64,000 nucleotides of DNA from Haloprofundus halophilus (GCF_003439925.1 NZ_QQRR01000001.1:310001-374000); one strand, 5' to 3'. Positions 15,531 to 24,665 are shown, counted from the first letter of the stretch. The notes: generated from the sequence alone by a model not told the origin. Numbers and translations are program-made.

Positions 15531-16862
15531 ATGGTAGACGTCGTGCTCTCGGTGACACAGCTCGTCCTTGCGCTGCTTCTCGTGGTGCTGAACGGCTTTT
15601 TCGTCGCCGCCGAGTTCGCCTTCGTTCGGATTCGAGGAACCTCGGTCGACCGGCTCGCCGAGGAGGGACGGGCCGGCGCTGGGACGCTCCAAGAAGTGAT
15701 GACGAACCTCGACGACTACCTCGCGACGACGCAACTCGGCATCACCATCGCCTCGCTCGGACTGGGGTGGGTCGGCGAACCCGCCGTCGCGTCGCTCATC
15801 GAACCCGTGTTGGAACCGGTTCTCCCGGCGGGTCTCATCCATCTCGTCGCCTTCGCGGTCGGCTTCAGTTTCATCACGTTCCTCCACGTCGTCTTCGGGG
15901 AACTCGCGCCGAAAACGCTCGCAATCGCCAAAACCGAGCGGCTCTCGCTGTTCCTCGCCCCGCCGATGAAGTTCTTCTACTACGTCCTCTATCCGGGGAT
16001 CGTCGTCTTCAACGGAGCGGCCAACGCGTTCACGCGGTCGATCGGTGTACCGCCCGCCTCCGAAACGGACGAGACGCTCGGCGAGCGGGAGCTTCTTCGG
16101 GTACTCACCCGGTCCGGCGAGGAAGGAAACATCGACGTGGCGGAGGTGACGATGATCGAGCGCGTTTTCGACCTCGACGACATCGTAGTACGGGAGGTCA
16201 TGGTCCCACGACCGGACGTGGTGAGCGTTCCGGCGGACGCCTCGTTACCCGAACTTCAGTCGATCGTCTTCGAGGCCGGTCACACACGTTACCCGGTTCT
16301 GGACGCCGACGACGGCGACCAAGTGGTCGGATTCGTGGACGTCAAGGACGTGCTGCGAGCGGAGGTGGACGGCGGGGACGCCGAGAGAGTCGGCGACATC
16401 GCCCACGAGATTCTCATCGTTCCGGAGACGATGACGATCAGCGACCTCCTGAGACAGTTCAGGGATGACCGCCAGCAGATAGCCGGCGTCATCGACGAGT
16501 GGGGAGCGTTCGAGGGGGTTGCGACCGTCGAAGACATCGTCGAGGCCCTCGTCGGGGACCTCCGGGACGGGTTCGACCTCGACGAGCGCGAGCCTTCGAT
16601 ACGCCCGCGCGACGACGGGGGGTACGACATCGACGGGGGCGTCCCGTTGTCGAAAGTCGACGACGCTCTCGAAGGGAACTTCGAAAGCGAGGAGGTCGAA
16701 ACGATCGGAGGGTTGGTGCTCGGACGACTCAACCGCGCGCCGGCGCTCGGCGACCGCGTCGAGATCGACGGCTCCGTCGTCGAGGTGACGAGCGTCGAGG
16801 GGGCCCGTATTTCGACGGTACGAGTCCACGGAAAGGATATCGATGATTCGACCGTCGACTGA
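15531..16862 (+). CDS. CNNM/CorC (hemolysin-like) transporter with CBS pair
   Basis: A 443-residue membrane protein of the HlyC/CorC/CNNM family linked to Mg2+ or other divalent cation efflux. Order: CNNM transmembrane domain with N-terminal helix and three more (about 1-190, including NGFFVAAEFAFVR and FGELAPKTLA), two CBS domains (about 215-330, with VMVPRPDVVSV), and a CorC_HlyC domain (about 345-440). The start is fixed by the Shine-Dalgarno site. Single gene, convergent with the permease at 16926. Confidence 0.9.
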   Translation: MVDVVLSVTQLVLALLLVVLNGFFVAAEFAFVRIRGTSVDRLAEEGRAGAGTLQEVMTNLDDYLATTQLGITIASLGLGWVGEPAVASLIEPVLEPVLPAGLIHLVAFAVGFSFITFLHVVFGELAPKTLAIAKTERLSLFLAPPMKFFYYVLYPGIVVFNGAANAFTRSIGVPPASETDETLGERELLRVLTRSGEEGNIDVAEVTMIERVFDLDDIVVREVMVPRPDVVSVPADASLPELQSIVFEAGHTRYPVLDADDGDQVVGFVDVKDVLRAEVDGGDAERVGDIAHEILIVPETMTISDLLRQFRDDRQQIAGVIDEWGAFEGVATVEDIVEALVGDLRDGFDLDEREPSIRPRDDGGYDIDGGVPLSKVDDALEGNFESEEVETIGGLVLGRLNRAPALGDRVEIDGSVVEVTSVEGARISTVRVHGKDIDDSTVD

Positions 16863-16925
16863 GTGAAAGTCGGGAACGAAACGTCCACCCTCGAACCCGA
16901 AGAGTCCGCTTCGGAGGCGTTCGAC

Positions 16926-17906
16926 CTACGAGGCGTTCGACGAACTCCGAACGGGGACGAGCCACGCCGGGACGGCGCGCGTGAGCACCACCATTCCGAC
17001 TAGTTCGACGAGCGTCTGCGTCACGACGACGGCCGGTGCGAGTTCGTAACCGGCCGGGAGCGCGAGCGCGAGCGGCAGTACGACCAGCGAGTTACGGGTG
17101 ACCGACGTGAACACGAGCGCCCGGCTCTCGCCGACGTCCATCCGGAGGCCCTCCGCCGCGAGTCGTCCGAGTACCGGCATAATCAGAAGGAAGACCACGT
17201 ACACCGGAACCACGGACGCAATCTGGTCGATGGAGTTGCGCACCCGAGGCAGTTGCGAGGCGATGACGACGAACAGCGTCGCGCCCATCATCGGCACCGG
17301 CAACCACCCCATCGTCTCCTGCCATACGGCTCCCTTCGACGACCGTTCCGCCCAGAGTTCGGTGAGCCACGCGAGCGTCAGCGGGAGCGCGATGATGACG
17401 AGAAACGCCTCGACGAACGGCCCCGGTTCGATGACCTCCGCGACCTCCTCTCCCATGAACAGCCACAGGAACGCCGGGAGTAACAGCAGTTGGACGAGCA
17501 TCAGGGCGGGCGTCGTCGCGGTGATCTGCTCGGCGTCGCCGCCGGCGAGTTCGGTGAAGGTGATGACGTAGTCGATACACGGCGTCAGAAGTACCATAAA
17601 CACGCCGACGAGGACGACTGGCCGCTGCGGGAGGAATCGAGTCAGTCCCCAGACGACGACAGGGACGACGAGGAAGTTCAACCCGAGCGCCGCCGCGACG
17701 AATCGGCCGTTCCGAAACGCCCGCCGGAGCCGAACGAACGGGATTTCGAGAAACGTCACGTAGAGCAGGAGGGCCAACACCGGGTCGATGAGCCGTTCGA
17801 GGAACGGAACCGAGTCGGGGCGACCGAGTCCGACGGCGACCGCGAGGAGAACGAACACCGCGTAGACGGCGACCTGATTTCGCTGGAGCCACCGTTTCGA
17901 GGACAT
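16926..17906 (-). CDS. Bile acid:sodium symporter / arsenic resistance-type permease
   Basis: A 326-residue integral membrane protein with about nine or ten hydrophobic segments. The motifs LLLYVTFLEIPF and LLTPCIDYVITFTELAGGD resemble the BASS superfamily branch that contains Acr3 arsenite exporters; archaeal members are often annotated as arsenic resistance protein. No arsR or arsenate reductase neighbours it, so an arsenic role is uncertain. Single gene on the minus strand. Confidence 0.75.
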   Translation of the reverse strand: MSSKRWLQRNQVAVYAVFVLLAVAVGLGRPDSVPFLERLIDPVLALLLYVTFLEIPFVRLRRAFRNGRFVAAALGLNFLVVPVVVWGLTRFLPQRPVVLVGVFMVLLTPCIDYVITFTELAGGDAEQITATTPALMLVQLLLLPAFLWLFMGEEVAEVIEPGPFVEAFLVIIALPLTLAWLTELWAERSSKGAVWQETMGWLPVPMMGATLFVVIASQLPRVRNSIDQIASVVPVYVVFLLIMPVLGRLAAEGLRMDVGESRALVFTSVTRNSLVVLPLALALPAGYELAPAVVVTQTLVELVGMVVLTRAVPAWLVPVRSSSNAS

Positions 17907-17967
17907 CTACCCCCTACTCCGCACGTCCCCGGTAAATCGCCGTCGCTCTTGACGTGCGTGAGCGCGA

Positions 17968-17989
17968 GCCTGCCGCTACGCCGGCAGGC
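17968..17989. terminator. Hairpin after carbonic anhydrase gene
   Basis: A perfect 8-bp stem, GCCTGCCG and CGGCAGGC, with a 6-nt loop lies 46 bp after the minus-strand carbonic anhydrase stop and 62 bp before the next minus-strand gene. It may mark the mRNA end; no T-run follows. Confidence 0.35.
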
Positions 17990-18034
17990 CGAAACATAAC
18001 CGTTCCGCCGCACGTGTGCCGGAGTCGGTCGTAC

Positions 18035-18715
18035 TCAGTACTCCCACAGACGGTCGATACGCGATTCGACGTCCGGATGCTCCCGTTTGAGCGTCTCGAC
18101 GTCCGTCTCGCCGTCGACGTTGACGACGTGGACCTCGCCGCGTCGTTCCGAGTAGACGTCCTGGAAGTCGTAGACGACGCCGACGACATCGACGCTCTCG
18201 GGCACGTCGTCGCTCTCGACGAGGAACTCGACCTGTCTGTCGACGTTGTACTCGACGAGTCGGTTTATCGCCTCCGCGCGCTCGACGTCCGAGGGAAGCG
18301 CGTCGACGCCCGCTTCGAGGCGCGGTTTCAGAATATCGAGGCAGTGTTCGATGCCGGGAGCGTCGGAGACGCCGTCGGTCAGGGCGTCGTACGTCGCCGT
18401 GACCGCGCCGCACCCGGTGTGGCCGACGACGACCGCGAGCTCGGTTCCGGTGTGGGCGATGGGATAGAGCACGTCGCCGGAGACGACGTCGCCGGTGTCG
18501 GTCCGCTGAACGACGCGGTTGCCGATGTTGCTGCAGGTGAAGATGTGGCCGGGTTCCTCGTTCCCCCAGATCTGGTCCTGGAGGACGCGGGAGTCCGAAC
18601 AGCAGACGGTGACCGCCTCGGGGTGTTGGGAGTCCTGCACGTCGTCGAACCGCGACCGGAACGACTCCGCGTGGTTTGCGTTGCGCTGTAACAGGTGAAC
18701 GAATCGCCGCTGCAT
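18035..18715 (-). CDS. Beta-class carbonic anhydrase
   Basis: Hydrates CO2 to bicarbonate using zinc. 226 residues from MQRRFVHLLQ. Zinc ligands are visible as C39 in CCSDSR (with D41 and R43, the catalytic dyad), H99 and C102 in GHTGCGA. The start at 18715 matches the usual distance from N-terminus to the first zinc ligand; an in-frame upstream start at 18796 would overlap the divergent aminotransferase promoter. Divergent from the gene at 18844. Confidence 0.92.
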   Translation of the reverse strand: MQRRFVHLLQRNANHAESFRSRFDDVQDSQHPEAVTVCCSDSRVLQDQIWGNEEPGHIFTCSNIGNRVVQRTDTGDVVSGDVLYPIAHTGTELAVVVGHTGCGAVTATYDALTDGVSDAPGIEHCLDILKPRLEAGVDALPSDVERAEAINRLVEYNVDRQVEFLVESDDVPESVDVVGVVYDFQDVYSERRGEVHVVNVDGETDVETLKREHPDVESRIDRLWEY

Positions 18716-18843
18716 ACCGGTTAGTCGGATTCCGGTCCGAAGAACCTCGGACAATCCGGCAAACCGTGCCTGTGGTCGCCGTTGCCGAGAGCACATTCCG
18801 CCGCAGCCAGAACTGGTAACTCCTGTCTCTCCGTCTCACCTGC

Positions 18844-19920
18844 ATGGAACTCCCACCGTTCGAGTTGGAGCGTTGGCTCGACGAGTACGAACCGCAAGCG
18901 GACCTGATGCTCGCCGAGAGCGGCGTCAGAAGTCTCCCAGTCGACCGATTCGACCTCGACGTGGGCGAACTCGGCTACGTCATCCCCACCGACGGCGACC
19001 CGCAGTTCCGAGCCGATATCGCCGAGCGATACGGTCGAAGCGCCGACGAAGTCGTCCTGACCTGCGGCACGCAGGAGGCGGACTACCTGACGTTCATGGC
19101 GCTGTTGGAGGAGGGCGACCACACCGTCGTCGTCTCGCCGACGTACCAGTCGCTCAAGAGCGTCCCCGACTCCATCGGGTCGGTGACCGAACTTCGAACC
19201 GAACCGCCGGAGTGGGACCTCTCCGTCGACGCCGTCGCGGACGCGATGCGCCCCGAGACGCGCCTCGTCGTCCTGACGAACCCGAGCAACCCGACGGGCA
19301 AGTACCTCGGTCCGGAGACGATGCGGGCACTGTACGACCTCGCGGCCGACAACGACGCCTACCTGCTCGTCGACGAGGTGTACCGGATGCTCGCCGACGA
19401 CCCTCATCCCCCGGCCGCGGCGCTCGGCCCGCGCGCGATCTCGGCCGCGGGCGTCTCGAAGTCGTACGGCCTCGCGGGAGCGCGACTCGGCTGGGTCGTC
19501 GCCCACCCCGAACTCGCCGACGCGGTCCGGAAGTGGAAGGATTACACGACGATCTCGCCGCCGATGCTCGGCCAGCACATCGCCAAGCAGGCGCTCGGCG
19601 AACAGGAGGACGAAATTCTCCGCGAGAACCGCGAGCACGCGAGACGGAACCGAGAGCGCGTCGCGGCGTTCGTCGAGGAGTACGACCTGGAGTGGTTCGA
19701 ACCGGTCGGCGTCAACGCGTTCCCGACGGTTCCGGACGGGTTCGAATCGGGCAAGGAGTTCTGTCGGTCAGTCTTCGAGGCCGAGAGCGTCGTTCTCGCG
19801 CCGGGCGACGTGTTCGGCTACCCCGACCGATTCCGCCTCGGCTTCGGCCTGCACACCGACGAACTGGAGGAAGGCCTGGAACGTATCGGCCGACACGTCG
19901 AAGCCGTCCGAGACGACTGA
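18844..19920 (+). CDS. PLP-dependent aminotransferase, class I fold
   Basis: A 358-residue aminotransferase of fold type I. The PLP Schiff-base lysine is K206 in GVSKSYGLAGARLGW; the substrate/PLP motifs NPSNPTGKYL and LVDEVYRML are upstream. The amino donor and product cannot be told from sequence; relatives include aspartate/capreomycidine-synthase-like transferases. It ends 10 bp before a convergent VOC gene. Confidence 0.88.
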   Translation: MELPPFELERWLDEYEPQADLMLAESGVRSLPVDRFDLDVGELGYVIPTDGDPQFRADIAERYGRSADEVVLTCGTQEADYLTFMALLEEGDHTVVVSPTYQSLKSVPDSIGSVTELRTEPPEWDLSVDAVADAMRPETRLVVLTNPSNPTGKYLGPETMRALYDLAADNDAYLLVDEVYRMLADDPHPPAAALGPRAISAAGVSKSYGLAGARLGWVVAHPELADAVRKWKDYTTISPPMLGQHIAKQALGEQEDEILRENREHARRNRERVAAFVEEYDLEWFEPVGVNAFPTVPDGFESGKEFCRSVFEAESVVLAPGDVFGYPDRFRLGFGLHTDELEEGLERIGRHVEAVRDD

Positions 19921-19930
19921 CTCGGCCGTC

Positions 19931-20386
19931 TCACTCCTCCGACGTTCCGCGCTCGCTCGCACCGATAACTTCTTCGAACGATCTCTCGGTGTCGACCGGT
20001 TCGGAGAAGACCAGTTCGTAGCCGTCGAGGTCCGAGACGACCAGTTCGCGAGTGTTCCACGGCGTCTCGTACGGTCCTTCGACGACGTCCGCGCCGTACT
20101 CCGTCGCCCGATTCGCCACGTCGTCGACGGACTCGGTTTCGACGCCGACGTGTATCGAGACGCCCGTTCCTCGTCTCGCGACGCCGGGCGGTCGGTCGCC
20201 CAGTTTCGCCTCGTCGGCCACGAGCATCACGTCGGCGTACTTGCGGTACCGAACGTGCGCCATCACCGGCATCGAGTAGACGACGTCGAATCCGAGCGCC
20301 TCGTACCATCTCGTCGACGCGTCGAGGTCGGTGACGGCCAACTGGCAGAACAGCGGCATCGGATATATCTCGCGGTCGGTCTCCAT
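19931..20386 (-). CDS. VOC (glyoxalase/bleomycin resistance) family protein
   Basis: A 151-residue protein with the two beta-alpha-beta-beta-beta halves of the vicinal oxygen chelate fold: LFCQLAVTDLDASTRWYEAL in the first half and VSIHVGVETESVDDVANRA in the second, ending with DLDGYELVFSEP. Metal ligand positions are plausible (Q15, H78, E127 by eye) but not certain. Reaction unknown. The end is a charged 20-residue tail (ERSFEEVIGASERGTSEE). Confidence 0.82.
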   Translation of the reverse strand: METDREIYPMPLFCQLAVTDLDASTRWYEALGFDVVYSMPVMAHVRYRKYADVMLVADEAKLGDRPPGVARRGTGVSIHVGVETESVDDVANRATEYGADVVEGPYETPWNTRELVVSDLDGYELVFSEPVDTERSFEEVIGASERGTSEE

Positions 20387-20399
20387 ACCCGACTCCGGT

Positions 20400-20420
20400 A
20401 CTCCGGGAGTAGGGATAACT
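20400..20420 (-). promoter_or_regulatory. Promoter of the VOC gene with small dyad
   Basis: On the minus strand a TATA-like agttatcc (about 20413-20420) is followed by ACTCC-N-GGAGT (20400-20410), placing the dyad between TATA and the start codon at 20386. The dyad is short, so the operator reading is tentative. Confidence 0.3.
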
Positions 20421-20492
20421 ACGCCGTAGGTGTGCTACTTCGCGCCGCAGTCGGACGCGCGGCGAGAACGAAATCGCCGGGAGTTCGCCGGG

Positions 20493-21281
20493 CTACCGCC
20501 GATACGACGCCGCCAACCCGTCGAGCGATTCGTGGTGTTCGGTCGTGTGCGGCGCGGTCAGCGGTGAAACGCTGACTCTCCCGTCGACGATGGCGCGTCG
20601 GTCGGTGCCGTCGGGGTCCGGAATGTCGTCGTTTCGCATCCGCGTCCAGACGTTGTCGGTGAGGGTGATGTGCCCGTTCTCGCTGTCGTGGTCGGCGGTC
20701 ATCTCGTACATCGTCGACGGGCGGGTGACCTGCATCGGCGCGGGGTCGTCGCCCGGCAGCGGCGCGTTGACGTTCAGATACTCGGCCTGTTCGAAGACGC
20801 CCGCCTCGGGCGCGTTCTCGACGAGATAGACGGCGGCGTCGGTCGCTTCCCGGAAGTCGTCGGGTTCCGTCGCGGCCTCCTCCCACGACACTTCGCCGGC
20901 GGGGATGTACAACGAGACGGCGATGGCCGGCACGCTGAAGAACGCGGCTTCGACGGCGGCGCTGACGGTTCCGGAGCGACCGAGGACGTACGCGCCGAGG
21001 TTCGCGCCCTTGTTACAGCCGGCGACGACCATGTCCGCGTCCGGACAGAGCGATTCGAGACCGACGACGGCGCAGTCGGCGGGCGTTCCCTCGATGACGT
21101 AGCCCAGTTCGTGTTCGGCCACGTCGACGCGACGTGACAGTTGCCGACCGACCGCGCTCTGGTCGTCGGCGGGAGCGACGGCCGTGACGTCGGCGACCGC
21201 CGAGAGCGCGTCGTACAGCGCGACGAACCCGACGCTCTCGATGCCGTCGTCGTTCGTCAACAGGATGCGAGGCCTATCCAT
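20493..21281 (-). CDS. surE: 5'/3'-nucleotidase SurE
   Basis: Survival protein E, a metal-dependent phosphatase that acts on nucleoside 5'- and 3'-monophosphates. 262 residues from MDRPRILLTNDDGIES, where the N-terminal LLTNDDG is the metal-binding signature; GCNKGANLGAYVLGRSGTV supplies the second conserved loop. The start at 21281 is chosen over an in-frame ATG three codons upstream because the family begins right before the first strand. Divergent from the coiled-coil gene at 21400. Confidence 0.93.
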   Translation of the reverse strand: MDRPRILLTNDDGIESVGFVALYDALSAVADVTAVAPADDQSAVGRQLSRRVDVAEHELGYVIEGTPADCAVVGLESLCPDADMVVAGCNKGANLGAYVLGRSGTVSAAVEAAFFSVPAIAVSLYIPAGEVSWEEAATEPDDFREATDAAVYLVENAPEAGVFEQAEYLNVNAPLPGDDPAPMQVTRPSTMYEMTADHDSENGHITLTDNVWTRMRNDDIPDPDGTDRRAIVDGRVSVSPLTAPHTTEHHESLDGLAASYRR

Positions 21282-21399
21282 GGCGAACACTCACGCGGCG
21301 GTCGCAAAAGCCCTCCGCTCGTCGTTCTCGGCGTCATCGAGGGCGGGGAGACCGACGCGAGTCGGAACGCACACAAAGCAGCGGACGCATGAACACCGT

Positions 21400-21771
21400 A
21401 TGGGACTCGGAAGTACGGCACGAACGCTGCAGAAAGTCGCCGACATGGGCGAGGACGTGTACAAACGGCTCAACGAGGTCCGCGAACAGGTGAAAGCCAC
21501 GCAGGACACCGTCGCCGAGACGAAGGCTCGCGTCGCCAGTCTCGAAACGGAGGTCGCCGAACAGCGCGCGATTCTCGAAGCGGTCGCCGACGAACTGGAC
21601 GTCGACGTGGACTCGGTGACCGCCGAGGCGCACATCACCGAAGCCGAACGCATCGCAAACGCCGAGGCCGAGCAGTCCGGCGACGGGACGTCGGACTCCG
21701 ACGAGACGGAAGTCCCCGACGACGACGCCTCCGCCCAGGAGAACGGCGCGACCACCTCCGACAGCGCGTGA
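21400..21771 (+). CDS. DUF5798-like coiled-coil protein
   Basis: A 123-residue acidic protein starting MGLGSTARTLQKVADMGEDV. Residues 20-75 form a probable coiled coil (LNEVREQVKATQDTVAETKA and the following LETEVAEQRAILEAVADEL). The last 40 residues are a disordered Asp/Ser/Glu tail. It resembles haloarchaeal DUF5798 proteins of unknown role. No membrane segment or signal peptide. Confidence 0.78.
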   Translation: MGLGSTARTLQKVADMGEDVYKRLNEVREQVKATQDTVAETKARVASLETEVAEQRAILEAVADELDVDVDSVTAEAHITEAERIANAEAEQSGDGTSDSDETEVPDDDASAQENGATTSDSA

Positions 21772-21776
21772 GCCGT

Positions 21777-21930
21777 CCGAAGGCGTGACGCTATCCGAGG
21801 GTGCCACCCGTACGAAGGTGTCACTCTGCGCGTCGCCGAGCCGCCGCATCGCCGGACCCCCGTATCTTCGAACCGCCACATCTTCGAACCGCCGCATCAC
21901 CGGACCGTCGCACCGCCGCACTGCCGAACC
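21777..21930. repeat. Two adjacent tandem repeats, 18-nt x3 and 16-nt x4
   Basis: Units of 18 nt begin at 21777, 21795 and 21813 (ccgaaggcgtgacgctat and variants). Units of 16 nt begin at 21837, 21853, 21869 and 21885 (consensus CGAACCGCCRCATCTT), then decay into shorter copies up to about 21930. They fill nearly the whole gap between the coiled-coil gene and the cysteine synthase promoter. Confidence 0.75.
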
Positions 21931-21944
21931 GTGAGCGATAACAA

Positions 21945-21952
21945 CACTAAGG
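21945..21952 (+). promoter_or_regulatory. TATA-like box of the cysteine synthase gene
   Basis: cactaagg is centred 28 nt before the ATG at 21977 and follows directly after the repeat block, predicting a leaderless message. Confidence 0.45.
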
Positions 21953-21976
21953 TTCGGGGGCAACTTTTGCCAGCGC

Positions 21977-22957
21977 ATGACGAACCACGCCGCTCCGCTC
22001 GATTCGGTGCTGGAGGCCATCGGCGAGACGCCGCTGGTATCGGTCCACGCGGCCCCCGACGAGGTGCCCGTCTACGCCAAACTGGAGTCGTTCAACCCCG
22101 GTGCGAGCATCAAGGACCGCATCGGCAAGTACATGCTCGAACGGATGCTCGAACGCGGCGACGTATCCCCCGGCGGGACGGTCGTCGAACCGACGGCGGG
22201 TAACACCGGCATCGGCATCGCCGTCGCCGCGGGGCGGCTTGACCTGAACGCCGTCTTCGTCGTTCCCGAGCGCTTCAGCGTCGAGAAACAGCAGTTGATG
22301 CGCGCGCTCGGTGCGGAGGTCGTCAACACCCCCAGCGAGGACGGGATGGGTCGCGCCATCGACCGCGCCCACGAACTCGCCGAGGAACTCGACGACGCCG
22401 TCGTCCCCCAGCAGTTCTCGAACCCTCTCAACGCCGAAGCCCACTACGAGACGACGGGTCCCGAAGTGTACGACGCGCTCGACGGCGAAGTCGGCGCTAT
22501 CGTCGCCGGCTGCGGCACCGCGGGGACGCTCATGGGGATGGCCCGGTACGGTCGCGAGCTGCACCCCGACACGTACGTCGTCGCCGTCGAACCGCAGGGG
22601 TCGCTCTACCGGACGTTCAAAGGGATGGACGCCGAGGAAGGCGAGTACAAAACCGAAGGAATCGGCACGCACGACCCGAGCACGAACGAACTGTTCGACC
22701 CCGAACTGGTCGACGACGTGGTCGCCGTCGCCGACCGAGACACCCACGCGGAGATGCAGCGACTCGCCGCCGAGGAAGGGCACCTCGTCGCCTCCAGCGC
22801 GGCCGCCAACTCCCTCGTCGCGCGCGACGTGGCCGAAGGAATTCGGTCGGGTGAAATCGACGCGCCGTACGACTCCGTCGTAACCGTCTTCCCGGACTCC
22901 AGCGAGCGCTACCTCTCGAAGGGCGTCTACGGGTCGTTCGAGGAGTGGGAAGGCTGA
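21977..22957 (+). CDS. cysK: Cysteine synthase family PLP enzyme
   Basis: Probably makes L-cysteine from O-acetyl- or O-phosphoserine and sulfide; cystathionine beta-synthase activity is the alternative. 326 residues, fold type II. The PLP lysine is K46 in NPGASIKDRIGKYML; the substrate loop EPTAGNTGIG and the phosphate-binding Gly loop GCGTAGTLMG are present. There is no C-terminal CBS domain. Single gene with its own promoter. Confidence 0.88.
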   Translation: MTNHAAPLDSVLEAIGETPLVSVHAAPDEVPVYAKLESFNPGASIKDRIGKYMLERMLERGDVSPGGTVVEPTAGNTGIGIAVAAGRLDLNAVFVVPERFSVEKQQLMRALGAEVVNTPSEDGMGRAIDRAHELAEELDDAVVPQQFSNPLNAEAHYETTGPEVYDALDGEVGAIVAGCGTAGTLMGMARYGRELHPDTYVVAVEPQGSLYRTFKGMDAEEGEYKTEGIGTHDPSTNELFDPELVDDVVAVADRDTHAEMQRLAAEEGHLVASSAAANSLVARDVAEGIRSGEIDAPYDSVVTVFPDSSERYLSKGVYGSFEEWEG

Positions 22958-23073
22958 CTCGCTGACCGTTCCGTTGTGTGGTTTTCTGCTGCTGACCTAT
23001 CGGGGCGTGCGATTTACCGACTCACCGTCCGTTGAGAACATTCATTCTTCTGGTGGGCGATTCTCTCTCTGGT

Positions 23074-23229
23074 ATGACAGGACGTACTCTCCAACGACAG
23101 CGGAGGGTACAGTCGGTCTCCGCGCAGGAGTTGCCAATGTGTGACTTCGAGCGTGGCATCGAAGGGGATCTCGACGACGGACGCTTCGGACCGACTGCCG
23201 AATCGGAGCGACCCGAGGACGGCCGATGA
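23074..23229 (+). CDS. Possible 51-aa leader ORF coupled to the GAP-family gene
   Basis: An ATG at 23074 opens a 51-residue hydrophilic frame (MTGRTLQRQR ... ESERPEDGR) whose stop overlaps the next ATG as ATGA. The overlap, and the lack of a TATA box immediately before the next gene, favour translational coupling. There is no recognisable domain and only one Cys, so it could also be a fortuitous frame. Longer in-frame versions need a TTG-type start at 23032. Confidence 0.42.
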   Translation: MTGRTLQRQRRVQSVSAQELPMCDFERGIEGDLDDGRFGPTAESERPEDGR

Positions 23230-23858
23230 GCCTCGTCACCGTCCTTCCGCTCGCAGTCGTGATGGTGGCGGGTCCACAGATACTCAGCGCAATCTTTCTG
23301 GCGACGAGCGAGCAGTGGCGACGAAATTCGGCGGCGTTCGTCCTCGGGGCGTCGCTCTCTATCAGCCTCGTCGTCGTCGTCGCGTACTTACTCGGAAGCA
23401 GGGTCAGCGGCGGTGGGACTCTCCTCGGGACGGGAGCGCGGACCGTTCTCAACGTCGTCGTCCTCGCCCTCCTCGTGTACGTCGCGTTCGACACCTACCG
23501 AACGCGCCACGTGTCGGAACCCCCGAAGTGGATGGGGACGCTGGCGACTGCGACGCCGCGTTTCTCGCTGAAACTGGGGTTCCTTCTCTTGGGCTTCTTT
23601 CCCACCGACATCGTCACCTCGGTGACGGTCGGTACCTTCCTCGCGGCGAACGGCGCTCCGGTAACCGACGCGGCGGGATTCGTCGCGGTCACCCTCCTGT
23701 TGCTGGCGCTTCCGTCACTCAGCGTGCTCGCACTCGGCGACCGAGCGGAGACCGCGCTGCCGAAGATCCGCGATTGGATGAACGACAACTCGTGGGTCGT
23801 CTCGGAGGCGGTGCTTCTCCTCTTCGTCGTCTTGACGCTCGACAATCTCCTCGGGTGA
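23226..23858 (+). CDS. GAP-family (LysE-like) membrane protein
   Basis: A 210-residue membrane protein with about six helices (MSLVTVLPLAVVMVAGPQI at the N-terminus, FLLLGFFPTDIVTSVTVGTF mid-protein, VLLLFVVLTLDNLL at the end). It resembles the GAP/Sap family, related to LysE exporters; bacterial members take part in lipid export. Substrate unknown. Overlaps the small ORF upstream by 4 bp and is followed by two more membrane protein genes on the same strand after 186 bp. Confidence 0.75.
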   Translation: MSLVTVLPLAVVMVAGPQILSAIFLATSEQWRRNSAAFVLGASLSISLVVVVAYLLGSRVSGGGTLLGTGARTVLNVVVLALLVYVAFDTYRTRHVSEPPKWMGTLATATPRFSLKLGFLLLGFFPTDIVTSVTVGTFLAANGAPVTDAAGFVAVTLLLLALPSLSVLALGDRAETALPKIRDWMNDNSWVVSEAVLLLFVVLTLDNLLG

Positions 23859-24044
23859 ACGAGAAACCGTCGTCGGGTCGAAAATCGGCCGCGACGAGCG
23901 TCCGTATCGACCGACACGGAACGGCGACAGTCTCGAAGAAGTGGCAGATTGTTGATTGTTGTGGCCGACGTAGTGACGGCAACTACACAGACTCCGGTGG
24001 GACAGGATACGTGTTTCCCGGAATCTGGTGGGGGATACTCGTCG

Positions 24045-24665
24045 ATGAGTCAGCAATTGCAACCGAACTGGTTCGTGAGAAGCACACGGGCGAACGCGAT
24101 ACTCGCGTGGCTGCTCGTCGGGCTTCTCGCCGTGACCGTCGTCGGAAGCGTCTTGCAGAACCTGTTCGCACAGGCAGCGATAGCCGGTGTCGCGGTCGCG
24201 GTCGCAGTAGTGCCCGCGCTCGTCGACCGCTCGTGGACGCACGCGATGCCGTGGCCGCTGGTGTTTCTCGCGTCGCTTCCGCAGGCGCTCGGCCTGTTCG
24301 GACTCGACTTCGTCGCAGACGTTCTCGTCGGCGTCGGTCTCGCCACACTCGCGCTGCTCGGCGTCGTGGCGCTGCAGATGACGACGACGCTTCGGATGAC
24401 ACCCTCGTTCGCCGTCGTCTTCGTCACCATCGCCACGCTGGCGGTGACCGGGCTCTGGGCCGTCGGGTCGGCGGCGTCGGCGTCGGTGTTCGGGACGGCG
24501 TTCGTCGACTCGAACGACCAGTTGATGACGGTTTTCACCGCCGCGGCGCTCGGTGGGGCTGGCACCGGACTGGCCTTCAGGCGGACGTTCCGGCGGCGAC
24601 TCGGACGCGACCAGACCGACGCTGCCGAGACAGCCGTCGCAGATGCCGGCGGTGAGTTCGCATGA
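24045..24665 (+). CDS. Multi-pass membrane protein, unknown function
   Basis: 206 residues starting MSQQLQPNWFVRSTRANAIL, with about six hydrophobic helices and a basic/acidic C-terminal tail. I prefer the ATG at 24045 to an in-frame ATG at 23949, since the extra residues are hydrophilic and unlike a membrane protein N-terminus. The stop overlaps the next start (ATGA), so the two membrane proteins are probably made together and may interact. No family recognised. Confidence 0.72.
   Translation: MSQQLQPNWFVRSTRANAILAWLLVGLLAVTVVGSVLQNLFAQAAIAGVAVAVAVVPALVDRSWTHAMPWPLVFLASLPQALGLFGLDFVADVLVGVGLATLALLGVVALQMTTTLRMTPSFAVVFVTIATLAVTGLWAVGSAASASVFGTAFVDSNDQLMTVFTAAALGGAGTGLAFRRTFRRRLGRDQTDAAETAVADAGGEFA

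Noticed and set aside
16926-17906. Arsenic resistance operon
   Set aside because: Only the BASS-type permease is present; no arsR, arsC or arsM neighbours, so the specific function cannot be claimed.
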